A stretch of DNA of 64,000 nt. Origin: Burkholderiales bacterium. GTDB lineage: Bacteria; Pseudomonadota; Gammaproteobacteria; Burkholderiales; Casimicrobiaceae. The position numbers and the translations under genes were made by a program. Positions 41,958 to 50,294 of this stretch are shown piece by piece. The DNA lies in assembly GCA_015075645.1 (NCBI GenBank), contig JABTUF010000006.1:1-64000 (forward strand), given 5' to 3'. Every line of letters starts with the position of its first letter. The first letter of the stretch is position 1. Under the pieces are notes generated by a model. It searched no databases. It saw nothing but the letters and a program-made list of their open reading frames with translations, and was not told the DNA's origin.

Positions 41958-43626
41958 CGCCTGCTCGCGGATCGATCTCCCCCAGGCGCGCCTCGAGGGC
42001 CGTCGCGACCTGCCGAACCGGTCCGGACCAGTCGCCCGGCGCCGACTGGCGGAAGAGCCTCGCCGTGGGATACCAGGGACTGTCGTCGCGGTCGCGAAGC
42101 CAGCGCCAGTCCGCCGCCGTCGAAAGCAGCACCCACAGCGGCTTGCCTAGCGCGCCGGCCAGGTGCGCGACCGACGTGCACACGCTGATCACCAGGTCGA
42201 CCCCGTCGATCAGCGCCGCGACGTCCGCGAAGTCCTCGATCCCGCCGCCGACGTCGTGGAGGCGCGGCGTCGACGCGAGCGCGGCCCGGTCGCTCTCGCG
42301 CACGCCCTTCTGCAAGACGACGAACTCCGCGTCGAACTCGAGCAGCGGCGCGAGGCGCGCCAGCGGAATCGACCGGTACGCGTCGTCGCGCTGCGCGGCG
42401 TTGCCCGACCAGGCGAGGCCGATCCGCGGGCGCCCGCGCCGAGGCAGGCGCTCGCGCCAGCGGGCGACGCGCGCCGGATCCGCGGCGAGGTACGGCACGT
42501 CGGCGGGAACGTCGTCGAGCGTCGTGCCGAACGCGAGGGGCAGGCTCATCAGCGGGCAATGCAGGTCGACCGGCGGCAGCGGGTCGCCCGCGACGACGAT
42601 CCGGTGCACGCCGGCGAGCGTCGCGAGGAGCGTCGCGAGCGCGGGCTCGACCTCGAGCACGACCTCGGCGCCGCGCGCGGCGGCGAGCGGCGCGTAGCGG
42701 GAGAACTGGATCGCGTCGCCGTAGCCCTGCTCGGCGTGGAGCAGGAGCCTGCGACCGGCGAGGTCCTGCTCGCCGGTCCACCGCGGCACCGCGAAGTCGC
42801 GCCAGCCGCGCCGCATCTGGTCGTCCCGCCAGCGCCACTCGTGCTCGGGCCAGCCGCGCGCGTAGTCGCCGAGCGCGAGGCGGCAGCGGCTCGCGTTCAC
42901 GTGCGACGCGGCGCGTTCCGGCTCGGCTGCGAGCGCCCGCTCGAAGCTCGCCAGCGCGTCCGCGTGACGGCCGAGGTCGGCGAGCGCGATGCCCCGGGCG
43001 TCGAGCGAGTCGATGCGGGCGGGAGCCAGCGCGAGCGCACCCTCGGCGTCGGCGAGCGCCTCGCGCGCCCGGCCGAGCTGCCGCAGCGCGAGTCCGCGGT
43101 TGTGCCGCGCGTCCCCGTAGCCGGGCGCGAGCGCGATCGCCCGGCCGTAGCTGTCGACCGCCGCGTCGAGCCGGCCGAGCGCGACCAGCGCGTAGCCGCG
43201 GTTGTTCCAGGCCTCCGCGTACTCGGGCCTGAGCGCGATCGCGCGGTCGAAGCTCGCGAGCGCCTCGGCGGAACGCCCGAGCGCCAGCGCGACGTTGCCG
43301 CGGTTGTTGTGCGCCTCGGGCAGCGCGGGGGCGAGCCGGATCGCGCGGTCGAAGCTCGCGAGCGCTTCCTCGAGACGCCCCGCACCCTTCAGCGCGAGGC
43401 CGAGGTTCGACTGGATCCCCGGGTGGCCGGCAGCGAGCTTCGCGGCACCGCCGATCAGCGCGATCGCGTCGTCGTAGCGTCGCTGCTGCGTGCGCAGGAC
43501 GCCCAGGAAGTGCATCGCGTCGGTGTCCTGCGGCGCGCGAGCGAGGATCTCGCGGTAGAGCGCCTCGGCGCGCGCCAGGTCGCCGCCTCGGTGGAGCGCG
43601 ATCGCCTGCTGCAGCGTGGCCGCCAT
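41944..43626 (-). CDS. TPR - GT9-like glycosyltransferase
   Basis: 560 residues from ATG 43626. Seven or so TPR units fill about 1-270 (repeats of HNNRG/WNNRGYALVALGR/RHNRGLALRQLGR), then a heptosyltransferase-like domain (about 295-545) with HAEQGYGDAIQFSRYAPL, HCPLMSLPLAFG, LAWSGN and VCTSVAHLAGALGKPLWVLL. It is the same TPR-GT9 type as the C-terminal half of the 3099-5348 protein (shared AEQGYGD, SWAGN/AWSGN, WYPTARLFRQ and APGDW). No SEC-C motif here. The last residues derive from a dispersed repeat. Role: probable glycosyltransferase, substrate unknown. Confidence 0.82.
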   Translation of the reverse strand: MAATLQQAIALHRGGDLARAEALYREILARAPQDTDAMHFLGVLRTQQRRYDDAIALIGGAAKLAAGHPGIQSNLGLALKGAGRLEEALASFDRAIRLAPALPEAHNNRGNVALALGRSAEALASFDRAIALRPEYAEAWNNRGYALVALGRLDAAVDSYGRAIALAPGYGDARHNRGLALRQLGRAREALADAEGALALAPARIDSLDARGIALADLGRHADALASFERALAAEPERAASHVNASRCRLALGDYARGWPEHEWRWRDDQMRRGWRDFAVPRWTGEQDLAGRRLLLHAEQGYGDAIQFSRYAPLAAARGAEVVLEVEPALATLLATLAGVHRIVVAGDPLPPVDLHCPLMSLPLAFGTTLDDVPADVPYLAADPARVARWRERLPRRGRPRIGLAWSGNAAQRDDAYRSIPLARLAPLLEFDAEFVVLQKGVRESDRAALASTPRLHDVGGGIEDFADVAALIDGVDLVISVCTSVAHLAGALGKPLWVLLSTAADWRWLRDRDDSPWYPTARLFRQSAPGDWSGPVRQVATALEARLGEIDPRAGVRES

Positions 43627-43712
43627 GGGAAAGGTGGGCAGGACTCGACTTCTGAATCGCGATGCGCTGCAGCGATGCAGGATGGAGAAGTCGGGCCTGA
43701 CCCTGCTTTCCC
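43627..43712. repeat. imperfect long inverted repeat, REP/MITE-like
   Basis: The gap between the SCO1 gene and the TPR-GT gene is almost entirely an imperfect inverted repeat: GGAAAGGTGGGCAGG...CGACTTC on the left against GAAGTCGGGCCTGACCCTGC...TTTCCC on the right, with a central palindromic GCTGCAGC. GGGTCAGGCCCGACTTC-type sequences recur as intergenic elements in proteobacteria. It could end both transcripts. Confidence 0.55.
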
Positions 43713-43713
43713 T

Positions 43714-44310
43714 TCAGGACGCGCCGCGCAGGAGCTCGCGCAGGTCGTGCGCGAGGACGTCGGGCCCCTGGCCGTGTCCCTCGTAAACGCGAAGCCGTCC
43801 CTGCGGGTCGAAGAGGAACAGTCCCGCCGAGTGGTCGACCGTGTAGGACTCGGACGTCGCGCCCGGCACCTTCTGGAAGATGATCCGGAATTCCTTCGCG
43901 ACCGCCTCGGTCTGCGCCGTGTCGCCGCGCAGGCCCACGAAGCGCGGATCGAAGGCCGGGACGTATTGGCGCAGGAGTTCGGCCGTGTCGCGATCGGGAT
44001 CGACGGTGACGAACAGCACCTGCACCCGGTCGGCGTCGGGACCGAGGAGCTTCATCGTCTCGGAGAGCGTCGCGAGCGTCGTCGGGCACACGTCCGGGCA
44101 CTGCGTGTAGCCGAAGAACACCACGACCGCCTTGCCGCGCCAGTCGGCGAGCGTGCGCGGCGTGCCGTTCGCGTCGACGAGCGCGAAATCGCGGCCGAAC
44201 GCGCTGCCGGTGACGTCGGAGCCCTTGAACGCGGGACCGTCCTTGCCGCAGGCGGCGACGGCGAGCGCCACGAGGACCGCGGCGGCGAAGCGGGTGATCG
44301 CCCTCAGCAT
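43714..44310 (-). CDS. SCO1/SenC copper chaperone lipoprotein
   Basis: 198 residues from ATG 44310. A lipoprotein signal (LVALAVAACG; Cys near 21) and a thioredoxin-fold SCO domain follow. Copper ligands are visible: TQCPDVCPTT (CxxxC, near 76-80) and the His in YTVDHSAGLFLFD near 162. It delivers copper to the CuA centre of cytochrome c oxidase in the periplasm. Last gene of the oxidase assembly set, 97 bp after ctaB. Confidence 0.93.
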   Translation of the reverse strand: MLRAITRFAAAVLVALAVAACGKDGPAFKGSDVTGSAFGRDFALVDANGTPRTLADWRGKAVVVFFGYTQCPDVCPTTLATLSETMKLLGPDADRVQVLFVTVDPDRDTAELLRQYVPAFDPRFVGLRGDTAQTEAVAKEFRIIFQKVPGATSESYTVDHSAGLFLFDPQGRLRVYEGHGQGPDVLAHDLRELLRGAS

Positions 44311-44407
44311 CGGCCCGGGCCACAGGCGGACGACGAGCGCGTTCGCGAAACGTGAGCGGCGCGCGAGGCGCGTCCGTTCGACCGTGGCGCGCTCGACGTC
44401 ACCCGGC

Positions 44408-45289
44408 TCACTGCCAGTAGTGGTCGACCAGCAGCGCAGAGAACAGCGCCGCGAGGTAGACGATCGAGTAGGCGAAGGTGCGCCGCGCGAGCGCGTCGCT
44501 GTAGCGGAGGTAGAGCGCGACCGCGTAGGCGACGAACACGCCGCCCAGCACCAGCGCGCTCGCGAGATACAACGCGCCGCTCATCCGGATCGCGAACGGC
44601 AGCAGCGTGACCGCGACCAGCATCGCCGTGTAGAGCACGATCATGAGGCGCGTGTAGCGCGACCCGTGCGTGACCGGCAGCATCGGCAGCCCGGCGCGCG
44701 CGTAGTCCGCCGTGCGGTAGAGCGCCAGCGCCCAGAAGTGCGGCGGCGTCCAGGCGAAGATGATCAGGAACAGGATCAGCGCCTCGGGCGGGACCTCGTT
44801 GGTGACCGCGGCCCAGCCCAGCACCGGCGGCATCGCGCCGGACGCGCCGCCGATCACGATGTTCTGCGGCGTGGCCGGCTTGAGCAGCACCGTGTAGACG
44901 ATCGCGTAGCCGACGAAGGTGCCGAGGGTCAGCCACATCGTCAGCGGATTGACGAACACGGCGAGGATCGCGAGACCGGCGATGCCGACGAGCGAGGCGA
45001 ACCAGAGGGTCTGCGCCGACGTGAGTTCGCCCGCGGGGAGCGGCCGGCGGGCGGTGCGCATCATCTTCGCGTCGATCTTCTGCTCGACGAGGCAGTTGAT
45101 CGCCGCGGCGGCGCCCGCCACCAGCGCGATGCCGACGGTCGCGGCGAAGACCACGGCCGGCGGAGGCAGGTCCGGCGTCGCGAGGAACATCCCGATCACC
45201 GCGCAGAACACGATGAGCGACACGACGCGCGGCTTGGCGAGCGCGAGGAACTGCTTCAGTCGGGTCTCGGCGAGGGCGAGGGACGTCAT
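44408..45289 (-). CDS. ctaB: protohaem IX farnesyltransferase (haem O synthase)
   Basis: 293 residues from ATG 45289, nine predicted membrane segments. UbiA-family prenyltransferase signatures: [21 protein letters not shown] near 66-86 and the second acidic loop with [23 protein letters not shown]. It converts haem B to haem O, the precursor of haem A. The usual next enzyme, CtaA, is not in this cluster: ctaB follows the SCO-like gene by only 45 bp. Confidence 0.95.
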   Translation of the reverse strand: MTSLALAETRLKQFLALAKPRVVSLIVFCAVIGMFLATPDLPPPAVVFAATVGIALVAGAAAAINCLVEQKIDAKMMRTARRPLPAGELTSAQTLWFASLVGIAGLAILAVFVNPLTMWLTLGTFVGYAIVYTVLLKPATPQNIVIGGASGAMPPVLGWAAVTNEVPPEALILFLIIFAWTPPHFWALALYRTADYARAGLPMLPVTHGSRYTRLMIVLYTAMLVAVTLLPFAIRMSGALYLASALVLGGVFVAYAVALYLRYSDALARRTFAYSIVYLAALFSALLVDHYWQ

Positions 45290-45334
45290 GGCTTGGCCGC
45301 GGGCGAAACGTCGATTCTACCGCAGCGGAGTTCG

Positions 45335-45901
45335 TCAGCCGATGCGGGAGGTCCGCAGGAGCTTCGAGACGTCCTTCGCCATCGCGCGGACGTCCGGATC
45401 GGACGGCCACGCGAGCACCTGGTTGCCCAGCGGGTCGACGAGGTAGATCGCGTCGGGACCTTTCGGCAGGCGTCCGGCCGAGCGAGCGTCCGCGCGGACC
45501 ACGACGAGGTCCGGATGCTCGGCGAGCGTCGCGGGCCGCGGAGCGGCCGCGTCGGTGAGTAGCCACACGCGCACGACGCGCTCGCGATCCTTGCCCTGCA
45601 TCGTGCGCGTCTGGCGCGTCGCGTACAGGCGCTTCGCGCAGGCGTCGTCGCAGGCGCCCCCCGCCGCGACCAGCACGACCCAATGGCCACGCTCGTCGGC
45701 GAGCGTCCAGGCGGCGCCGTCGGCGCGGACGCCGGCGAGGCCGGGCGCCGCCTGCGTCGGCAGCAGTTCGCCGTAGTTCGTCCTGTCGTGCGAGGGCAGC
45801 AGGAAGAACGCGACGAGCGAGGCGACGAGCGGCGCCGCGCACACCGCGAGGATCAGCCAGAGCGTGCGCAGGCCGCGCCGCGCCGCCGCGTCGCCGGTCA
45901 C
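45335..45901 (-). CDS. membrane-anchored SCO/thioredoxin-like oxidase-cluster protein
   Basis: 188 residues from GTG 45901, overlapping the surF1 stop (GTGA). One membrane anchor (about 12-34: LWLILAVCAAPLVASLVAFF), then a degenerate SCO-like domain (NYGELLPTQ, HWVVLVAAGGACDDACAKRLYATRQTRTMQGKDRERVVRVWLL, IYLVDPLGNQVLAWP). CDDAC keeps a CxxxC spacing like SCO1. Proteins of this type sit after surF1 in betaproteobacterial oxidase clusters. Its exact role is unknown; redox or copper handling in oxidase assembly is likely. Confidence 0.8.
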   Translation of the reverse strand: MTGDAAARRGLRTLWLILAVCAAPLVASLVAFFLLPSHDRTNYGELLPTQAAPGLAGVRADGAAWTLADERGHWVVLVAAGGACDDACAKRLYATRQTRTMQGKDRERVVRVWLLTDAAAPRPATLAEHPDLVVVRADARSAGRLPKGPDAIYLVDPLGNQVLAWPSDPDVRAMAKDVSKLLRTSRIG

Positions 45902-46620
45902 GGGCGCCCCGCGCGCATCCGGCGCCATGCGAAGCCGAGCCACAGCGCCGCAGCGAGCGAGGCGAAGGCGTACCACTGCAGCATGTAGTTGCGGTGCGTG
46001 TCGATCCCGAAGTCGGGATCGGGCCAGCGCCGGACCAGTCCGTCGGCCGCATCGCCCGCGTCCTCCTCGATCACGACCGGCAGCAGCGCGAGGCCGGTCG
46101 CGCGCGCGATGCGCGAGGGGTCGAGATTCTGGCGCACGCGCCCGGTCGGGCTGTCCTCGACCCACTCGAAGTAGCGCTTCGGCGGAAGCACGATGCGCCC
46201 GAGCACGCGCGCACGCCCCGCCGGCTCGGCCACCCGCGGCACGCGCGTCGTCCCGGCGCCGGCGGCGATCCATCCGCGATCGACGAGCACCGCACGCCCG
46301 TCGTCGAGCACGAGCGGCGTGACGACGTGGAAACCCGCGCGTCCTTCGTGGATCCGGTTGTCGATCATGATCTGCGCGTTGCCCCGCCACTCGCCCTCGA
46401 TCGCCACGCGACGATACCTCCATGCCGCCCAGTCGTCGGTCGCGGGCAGGCGCACCGGGGCGTGCGCCGCGGCGGCATCGAGCGCGGCACGCTCGGCCTC
46501 CTTGGCGAGCATGCGCCCGCGCTGCCAATTGCCCGCGGACACCGTGAGCGCGATCGTCGCGAGCGTGGCCGCCGCGACGATCGCGCGGCGGACGCGTTCG
46601 CGGCGCGAGGCGTCCGCCAT
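45898..46620 (-). CDS. SURF1 family cytochrome oxidase assembly protein
   Basis: 240 residues from ATG 46620. Two membrane segments at the ends (about 13-30 and 215-233) enclose a periplasmic domain, as in SURF1/Shy1. Family motifs: NWQRGRMLAKEAE, RVAIEGEW, IDNRIHEGRAGFHVVTPL, VLVDRGWIAAG, NYMLQWYAFA. Helps haem A insertion into subunit I. Divergent from the DUF2909 gene. Confidence 0.93.
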   Translation of the reverse strand: MADASRRERVRRAIVAAATLATIALTVSAGNWQRGRMLAKEAERAALDAAAAHAPVRLPATDDWAAWRYRRVAIEGEWRGNAQIMIDNRIHEGRAGFHVVTPLVLDDGRAVLVDRGWIAAGAGTTRVPRVAEPAGRARVLGRIVLPPKRYFEWVEDSPTGRVRQNLDPSRIARATGLALLPVVIEEDAGDAADGLVRRWPDPDFGIDTHRNYMLQWYAFASLAAALWLGFAWRRMRAGRP

Positions 46621-46636
46621 GGTGCTAGACTTCCCG

Positions 46637-46656
46637 GCGGGCGAGCGCTCGCCCGC
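46637..46656. promoter_or_regulatory. 20-bp perfect palindrome upstream of the DUF2909 gene
   Basis: GCGGGCGAGC followed by its exact reverse complement, ending 8 bp before ATG 46665 and covering the ribosome-binding region. TGCTAGACT (extended -10 type) lies just upstream at 46623-46631. It may fold in the mRNA or bind a dimeric protein. Confidence 0.45.
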
Positions 46657-46664
46657 GCGGCTCC

Positions 46665-46865
46665 ATGAAGATCGTCGTCATCGCAGGATTGTGCGCCGTC
46701 GTGGTCGCGCTGTTCACGGCGCTCTATTTCCTCTACCACGACCAGGGGCGGGGCAACCGCGTCGTGATCGCGCTCGCGATCCGCGTCGGCCTCTCGGTCA
46801 GCGTGGTGGCGTTCCTGCTGCTGTCGTACGCCATGGGCTGGATCGGTCCGGGCGGCCTGCGCTGA
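46665..46865 (+). CDS. DUF2909 twin-transmembrane protein
   Basis: 66 residues from ATG 46665. Two membrane helices (KIVVIAGLCAVVVALFTALYFLY and IRVGLSVSVVAFLLLSYAMG) are joined by a short basic loop (HDQGRGNR). This small protein is a regular member of betaproteobacterial cytochrome oxidase clusters between surF1 and subunit III, as here, but lies on the opposite strand to its neighbours. Function unknown; an oxidase assembly role is likely. Confidence 0.85.
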   Translation: MKIVVIAGLCAVVVALFTALYFLYHDQGRGNRVVIALAIRVGLSVSVVAFLLLSYAMGWIGPGGLR

Positions 46866-46929
46866 CCTCCGCGGACGCGAAGGCCGCACGGTCGCCCGCG
46901 CGGCCTTCGACCGACGACTCGCGCCGGGG

Positions 46930-47796
46930 CTACAGCCAGTAGACGAGCACGAAGAGCAGCAACCAGACCACGTCCACGAAGTGCCAGTACCACGCCGCGG
47001 CCTCGAACCCGAAGTGGTGCTGCGCGTCGAAGTGCCCCTTCAGCACCCGGCCGAGCATCACCGACAGCATGATCGCGCCGACGGTGACGTGCATTCCGTG
47101 GAAGCCGGTCAGCATGAAGAACGTCGAGCCGTAGACGCCCGAGCTGAGCTTCAGGTTGAGCTCGCTGTACGCGTGGACATACTCGTAGGCCTGGAAGCCG
47201 AGGAACGTGAAGCCCAGGGCGATCGTCGCGGCGAGCCAGAACGCGAGCCTGCCGCGCTGCCCGGCCTTGAGCGCGTGATGCGCGATCGTGAGCGTCACGC
47301 CCGAGGAGAGCAGCAGGATCGTGTTGAGCAGCGGAATGCCGATCGCACCCATCGGCGTGAACGACTGCTTGAGGTACGGGCCCTCGGTCGGCCACTGCGC
47401 CGCGTAGTCCGGCCACAGCAGGTCGCCGGTGACCGTTCCCGCGCCCAGCCCGGGGACCGACAGGTTGCGCACGTAGAACAGCGCCCCGAAGAACGCCGCG
47501 AAGAACATCACCTCGCTGAAGATGAACCAGCTCATCGCCCAGCGGAACGACGCGTCGACCTTCCGGCTGTAGATGCGCGCCTCGGATTCGCCGATGACCT
47601 TGCCGAACCAGCCGAAGAGCATGAACACGAGCGTCGCGAACCCCAGCGCGACCATCCAGGGCCCGACGCCGACGCCGTTGAACCACAGCGCGGCGCCCGA
47701 CCCCATCAGGAGCAACGCCACCGCGCCGACGATCGGCCAGTGCGACGGCTGGGGGATGTAGTAGGCCGGCTGGCCGCCGTTCGTCGTCGAAACCAT
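46930..47796 (-). CDS. ctaE: cytochrome c oxidase subunit III
   Basis: 288 residues from ATG 47796, with GAGGAG 8 bp upstream. Seven membrane segments. Subunit III motifs: YYIPQPSHWPIVGA, FIFSEVMFFAAFFGALFYVR, HHALKAGQR, FLGFQAYEYVHAY, FFMLTGFHGMHVTVGAIML and WYWHFVDVVWLLLFVLVYW. It stabilises the catalytic core of the aa3-type oxidase in the inner membrane. The frame is open upstream but the RBS fixes this start. Confidence 0.96.
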   Translation of the reverse strand: MVSTTNGGQPAYYIPQPSHWPIVGAVALLLMGSGAALWFNGVGVGPWMVALGFATLVFMLFGWFGKVIGESEARIYSRKVDASFRWAMSWFIFSEVMFFAAFFGALFYVRNLSVPGLGAGTVTGDLLWPDYAAQWPTEGPYLKQSFTPMGAIGIPLLNTILLLSSGVTLTIAHHALKAGQRGRLAFWLAATIALGFTFLGFQAYEYVHAYSELNLKLSSGVYGSTFFMLTGFHGMHVTVGAIMLSVMLGRVLKGHFDAQHHFGFEAAAWYWHFVDVVWLLLFVLVYWL

Positions 47797-47840
47797 CGTG
47801 TCGTCTCCTCGCCTTCCTTCGATGTCCCGCGCGCGAGGGG

Positions 47841-48410
47841 TCACGAGCCCGTCGCCGCGCTCCCCTTGGCCGCCGCGGCCGCGTTCTCCACCTCGAAGAA
47901 CGTGTACGACAGCGTGATCGTGTGCGTGTCGGCGGGCAGTTCGCCGTCGAGCACGAACACGACCGGCATGCGGCGCCGCTCGCCCGGCGCGAGCGTCTGC
48001 GTCGTGAAGCAGAAGCAGTCGAGCTTGCGGAAATACCGGCCGGCGCTCCTCGGCGCGTAGCTCGGGATCGCCTGGCCGATGACCGGACGCCCGGTCTCGT
48101 TGACGATCTCGAACTCGACCTGGTTGACCGCGCCCGGATGCACGTCGATCGCGGTCTCGAGCGGCCGGAACCGCCACGGCAGCCCCCGCGTGTTCGCGTC
48201 GAGTTCGACCCTGACCGTGCGCGTCGCGTCGACCTGCGTGTTCCGGACCTCGTCGGGCCGCGCGATGTCGCGCAGGCCGGTCACCCGGCAGATCTTGTCG
48301 TAGAACGGCACCAGCGCGTAGCCGAAAGCGAACATCGCGGCCGCGATCACGACGAGGCGCAGGAACAGGCCGCGGTTGTCCTCGCGCGTCGCGGCGGGGG
48401 CCTCGCTCAT
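47841..48410 (-). CDS. ctaG: cytochrome c oxidase assembly protein CtaG (Cox11)
   Basis: 189 residues from ATG 48410. An N-terminal membrane anchor (about 17-36), then YALVPFYDKICRVTGL and a periplasmic immunoglobulin-like domain with the copper motif KLDCFCFTTQTLAPGE near 133. Inserts CuB into subunit I. It lies 10 bp after a small membrane protein gene and 44 bp before ctaE. Confidence 0.95.
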   Translation of the reverse strand: MSEAPAATREDNRGLFLRLVVIAAAMFAFGYALVPFYDKICRVTGLRDIARPDEVRNTQVDATRTVRVELDANTRGLPWRFRPLETAIDVHPGAVNQVEFEIVNETGRPVIGQAIPSYAPRSAGRYFRKLDCFCFTTQTLAPGERRRMPVVFVLDGELPADTHTITLSYTFFEVENAAAAAKGSAATGS

Positions 48411-48420
48411 CGCGTCCGCC

Positions 48421-48636
48421 TCACTTCCGCCGCCCGAGGTGCCGCCCGATCCCCAGCAGCAGGAACAGGAACACCGCGGCGCCGACGATCGTCATGCCGA
48501 TGCTCTGGTCGCCGAGGAGGCGCGAGGCGAACACGCCGAGGAAGAACACCACGGCGATCGACGCGAGGATCCACGCCGTGCGGCGGATGCTCGCACGGGT
48601 CTTCGGGTCGTCGGCCGGGCGGGGCTCGTCGGTCAC
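48421..48636 (-). CDS. small membrane protein of the oxidase cluster
   Basis: 71 residues from ATG 48636, with two membrane helices (TAWILASIAVVFFLGVFASRLL and IGMTIVGAAVFLFLLLGIGRHL). It occupies the slot between subunit I and CtaG where betaproteobacteria usually carry a small oxidase assembly protein. No further function can be read. Confidence 0.7.
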   Translation of the reverse strand: MTDEPRPADDPKTRASIRRTAWILASIAVVFFLGVFASRLLGDQSIGMTIVGAAVFLFLLLGIGRHLGRRK

Positions 48637-48646
48637 GCGCGAAGGC

Positions 48647-50251
48647 TCACTTGACGACCGGAGGCGTCTCGAACGTGTGGTAGGGCGCCGGCGAGGGCAC
48701 CGTCCACTCGAGCGTCGTCGCGCCTTCCCAGGGCTTCGCCGGCGCCTTCGCGCCGTCGCCGCGGATGCACTTCAGCACCGCGTAGAGGAACACGAGCTGC
48801 GAGAGACCGAAGCCGAACGCGCCGATCGACGAGAGCATGTTCCAGTCGGTGAACTGCGTCGCGTAGTCCGGGATCCGGCGCGGCATGCCGGCCAGCCCCG
48901 CGAAGTGCATCGGGAAGAACGCCACGTTGAAGAACACGAGCGACAGCCAGAAATGCCACCGGCCGAGCTTCTCGTCGTACATCGTGCCGGTCCACTTCGG
49001 GATCCAGTGGTAGACCGCGCCGAAGAACGCGAACAGGCTGCCCGCGACCATCACGTAGTGGAAGTGCGCGACCACGTAGTAGGTGTCGTGGAGCTGGATG
49101 TCCACCGGCACGATCGCGAGCACGAGGCCGGTGAAGCCCCCGATCGTGAACATGAACAGGAAGCCCAGCGCGAACAGCATCGGGGTCTCGAAGGTGATCG
49201 AGCCGCGCCACATCGTCGCGAGCCAGTTGAACACCTTCACGCCGGTGGGCACCGCGATCAGCATCGTCGCGTACATGTAGAAGAGCTGGCCCGCGGTCGG
49301 CATGCCCACCGTGAACATGTGGTGCGCCCACACGATGAACGACAGGATCGCGATGCCGGCGACCGCGTAGACCATCGACGCGTAGCCGAACAGCGGCTTG
49401 CGCGAGTAGACCGGGATGATCTCCGAGACGAGGCCGAACGCCGGCATGATGATGATGTAGACCTCGGGGTGCCCGAAGAACCAGAAGATGTGCTGGAACA
49501 GCACCGGGTCGCCGCCGCCGGCCGCGTTGAAGAACGAGGTGCCGAAGTGGCGGTCGGTGAGCAGCATCGTCACCGCGCCGGCGAGGACCGGCATCACGGC
49601 GATCAGCAGGTACGCGGTGATGAGCCAGGTCCAGCAGAACAGCGGCATCTTCATCAGCGTCATGCCGGGCGCGCGCAGGTTCAGGATCGTCGTGATGATG
49701 TTGATCGACCCCATGATCGACGACGCGCCCATGATGTGGATCGCGAAGATCGTGAAGTCCATCCCCATGCCGTTCTGGATCGTGAGCGGCGGGTACATCG
49801 TCCAGCCGGCGGCGACCGACCCGCCGGGCACGAACAGCGACGCGACCAGCATGATCGCGGCGGGCGGCAGCAGCCAGAAGCTCCAGTTGTTCATGCGCGC
49901 GAACGCCATGTCGGGCGCGCCGATCTGCAGCGGGATCATCCAGTTCGCGAAGCCGACGGCCGCGGGCATGATCGCGCCGAACACCATGATGAGGCCGTGC
50001 AGCGAGGTCATCTGGTTGAAGAACTCGGGGTGCACGATCTGCAGGCCGGGCTGGAACAATTCGGCGCGGATGGTGAGCGCCATCAGGCCGCCGACGATGA
50101 ACATCGTGAAGCTGAACCACAGGTACAGCGTGCCGATGTCCTTGTGGTTGGTGGTCGTGATCCACCGCATGATTCCGCCCGGGCGGTGCGCGTGCTCGTC
50201 GTGACCGTGGTCGTGGCCGTGGGCGACGGGGTCGTGCGAAATGCTGCTCAT
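48647..50251 (-). CDS. ctaD: cytochrome c oxidase subunit I
   Basis: 534 residues from ATG 50251 ([22 protein letters not shown], a His-rich start before [15 protein letters not shown]). Twelve membrane segments. Ligands visible: low-spin haem His in [12 protein letters not shown], CuB and the His-Tyr crosslink in FFGHPEVYI (which also holds the proton-channel Glu), [12 protein letters not shown], and the haem pair in [13 protein letters not shown]. The K-channel Lys is in [10 protein letters not shown]. It is an A1-type haem-copper oxidase: reduction of O2 with proton pumping. Confidence 0.97.
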   Translation of the reverse strand: MSSISHDPVAHGHDHGHDEHAHRPGGIMRWITTTNHKDIGTLYLWFSFTMFIVGGLMALTIRAELFQPGLQIVHPEFFNQMTSLHGLIMVFGAIMPAAVGFANWMIPLQIGAPDMAFARMNNWSFWLLPPAAIMLVASLFVPGGSVAAGWTMYPPLTIQNGMGMDFTIFAIHIMGASSIMGSINIITTILNLRAPGMTLMKMPLFCWTWLITAYLLIAVMPVLAGAVTMLLTDRHFGTSFFNAAGGGDPVLFQHIFWFFGHPEVYIIIMPAFGLVSEIIPVYSRKPLFGYASMVYAVAGIAILSFIVWAHHMFTVGMPTAGQLFYMYATMLIAVPTGVKVFNWLATMWRGSITFETPMLFALGFLFMFTIGGFTGLVLAIVPVDIQLHDTYYVVAHFHYVMVAGSLFAFFGAVYHWIPKWTGTMYDEKLGRWHFWLSLVFFNVAFFPMHFAGLAGMPRRIPDYATQFTDWNMLSSIGAFGFGLSQLVFLYAVLKCIRGDGAKAPAKPWEGATTLEWTVPSPAPYHTFETPPVVK

Positions 50252-50294
50252 CGACGTTCTCCTGGAATCGCTCTGGCGCGGCGCCGCGCGCGCG

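Noticed and set aside
41507..44323. 938-residue minus-strand frame spanning SCO1, the TPR-GT and repeats
   Set aside because: It reads the wrong frame of two well-defined genes and the direct repeats; chance open frame.
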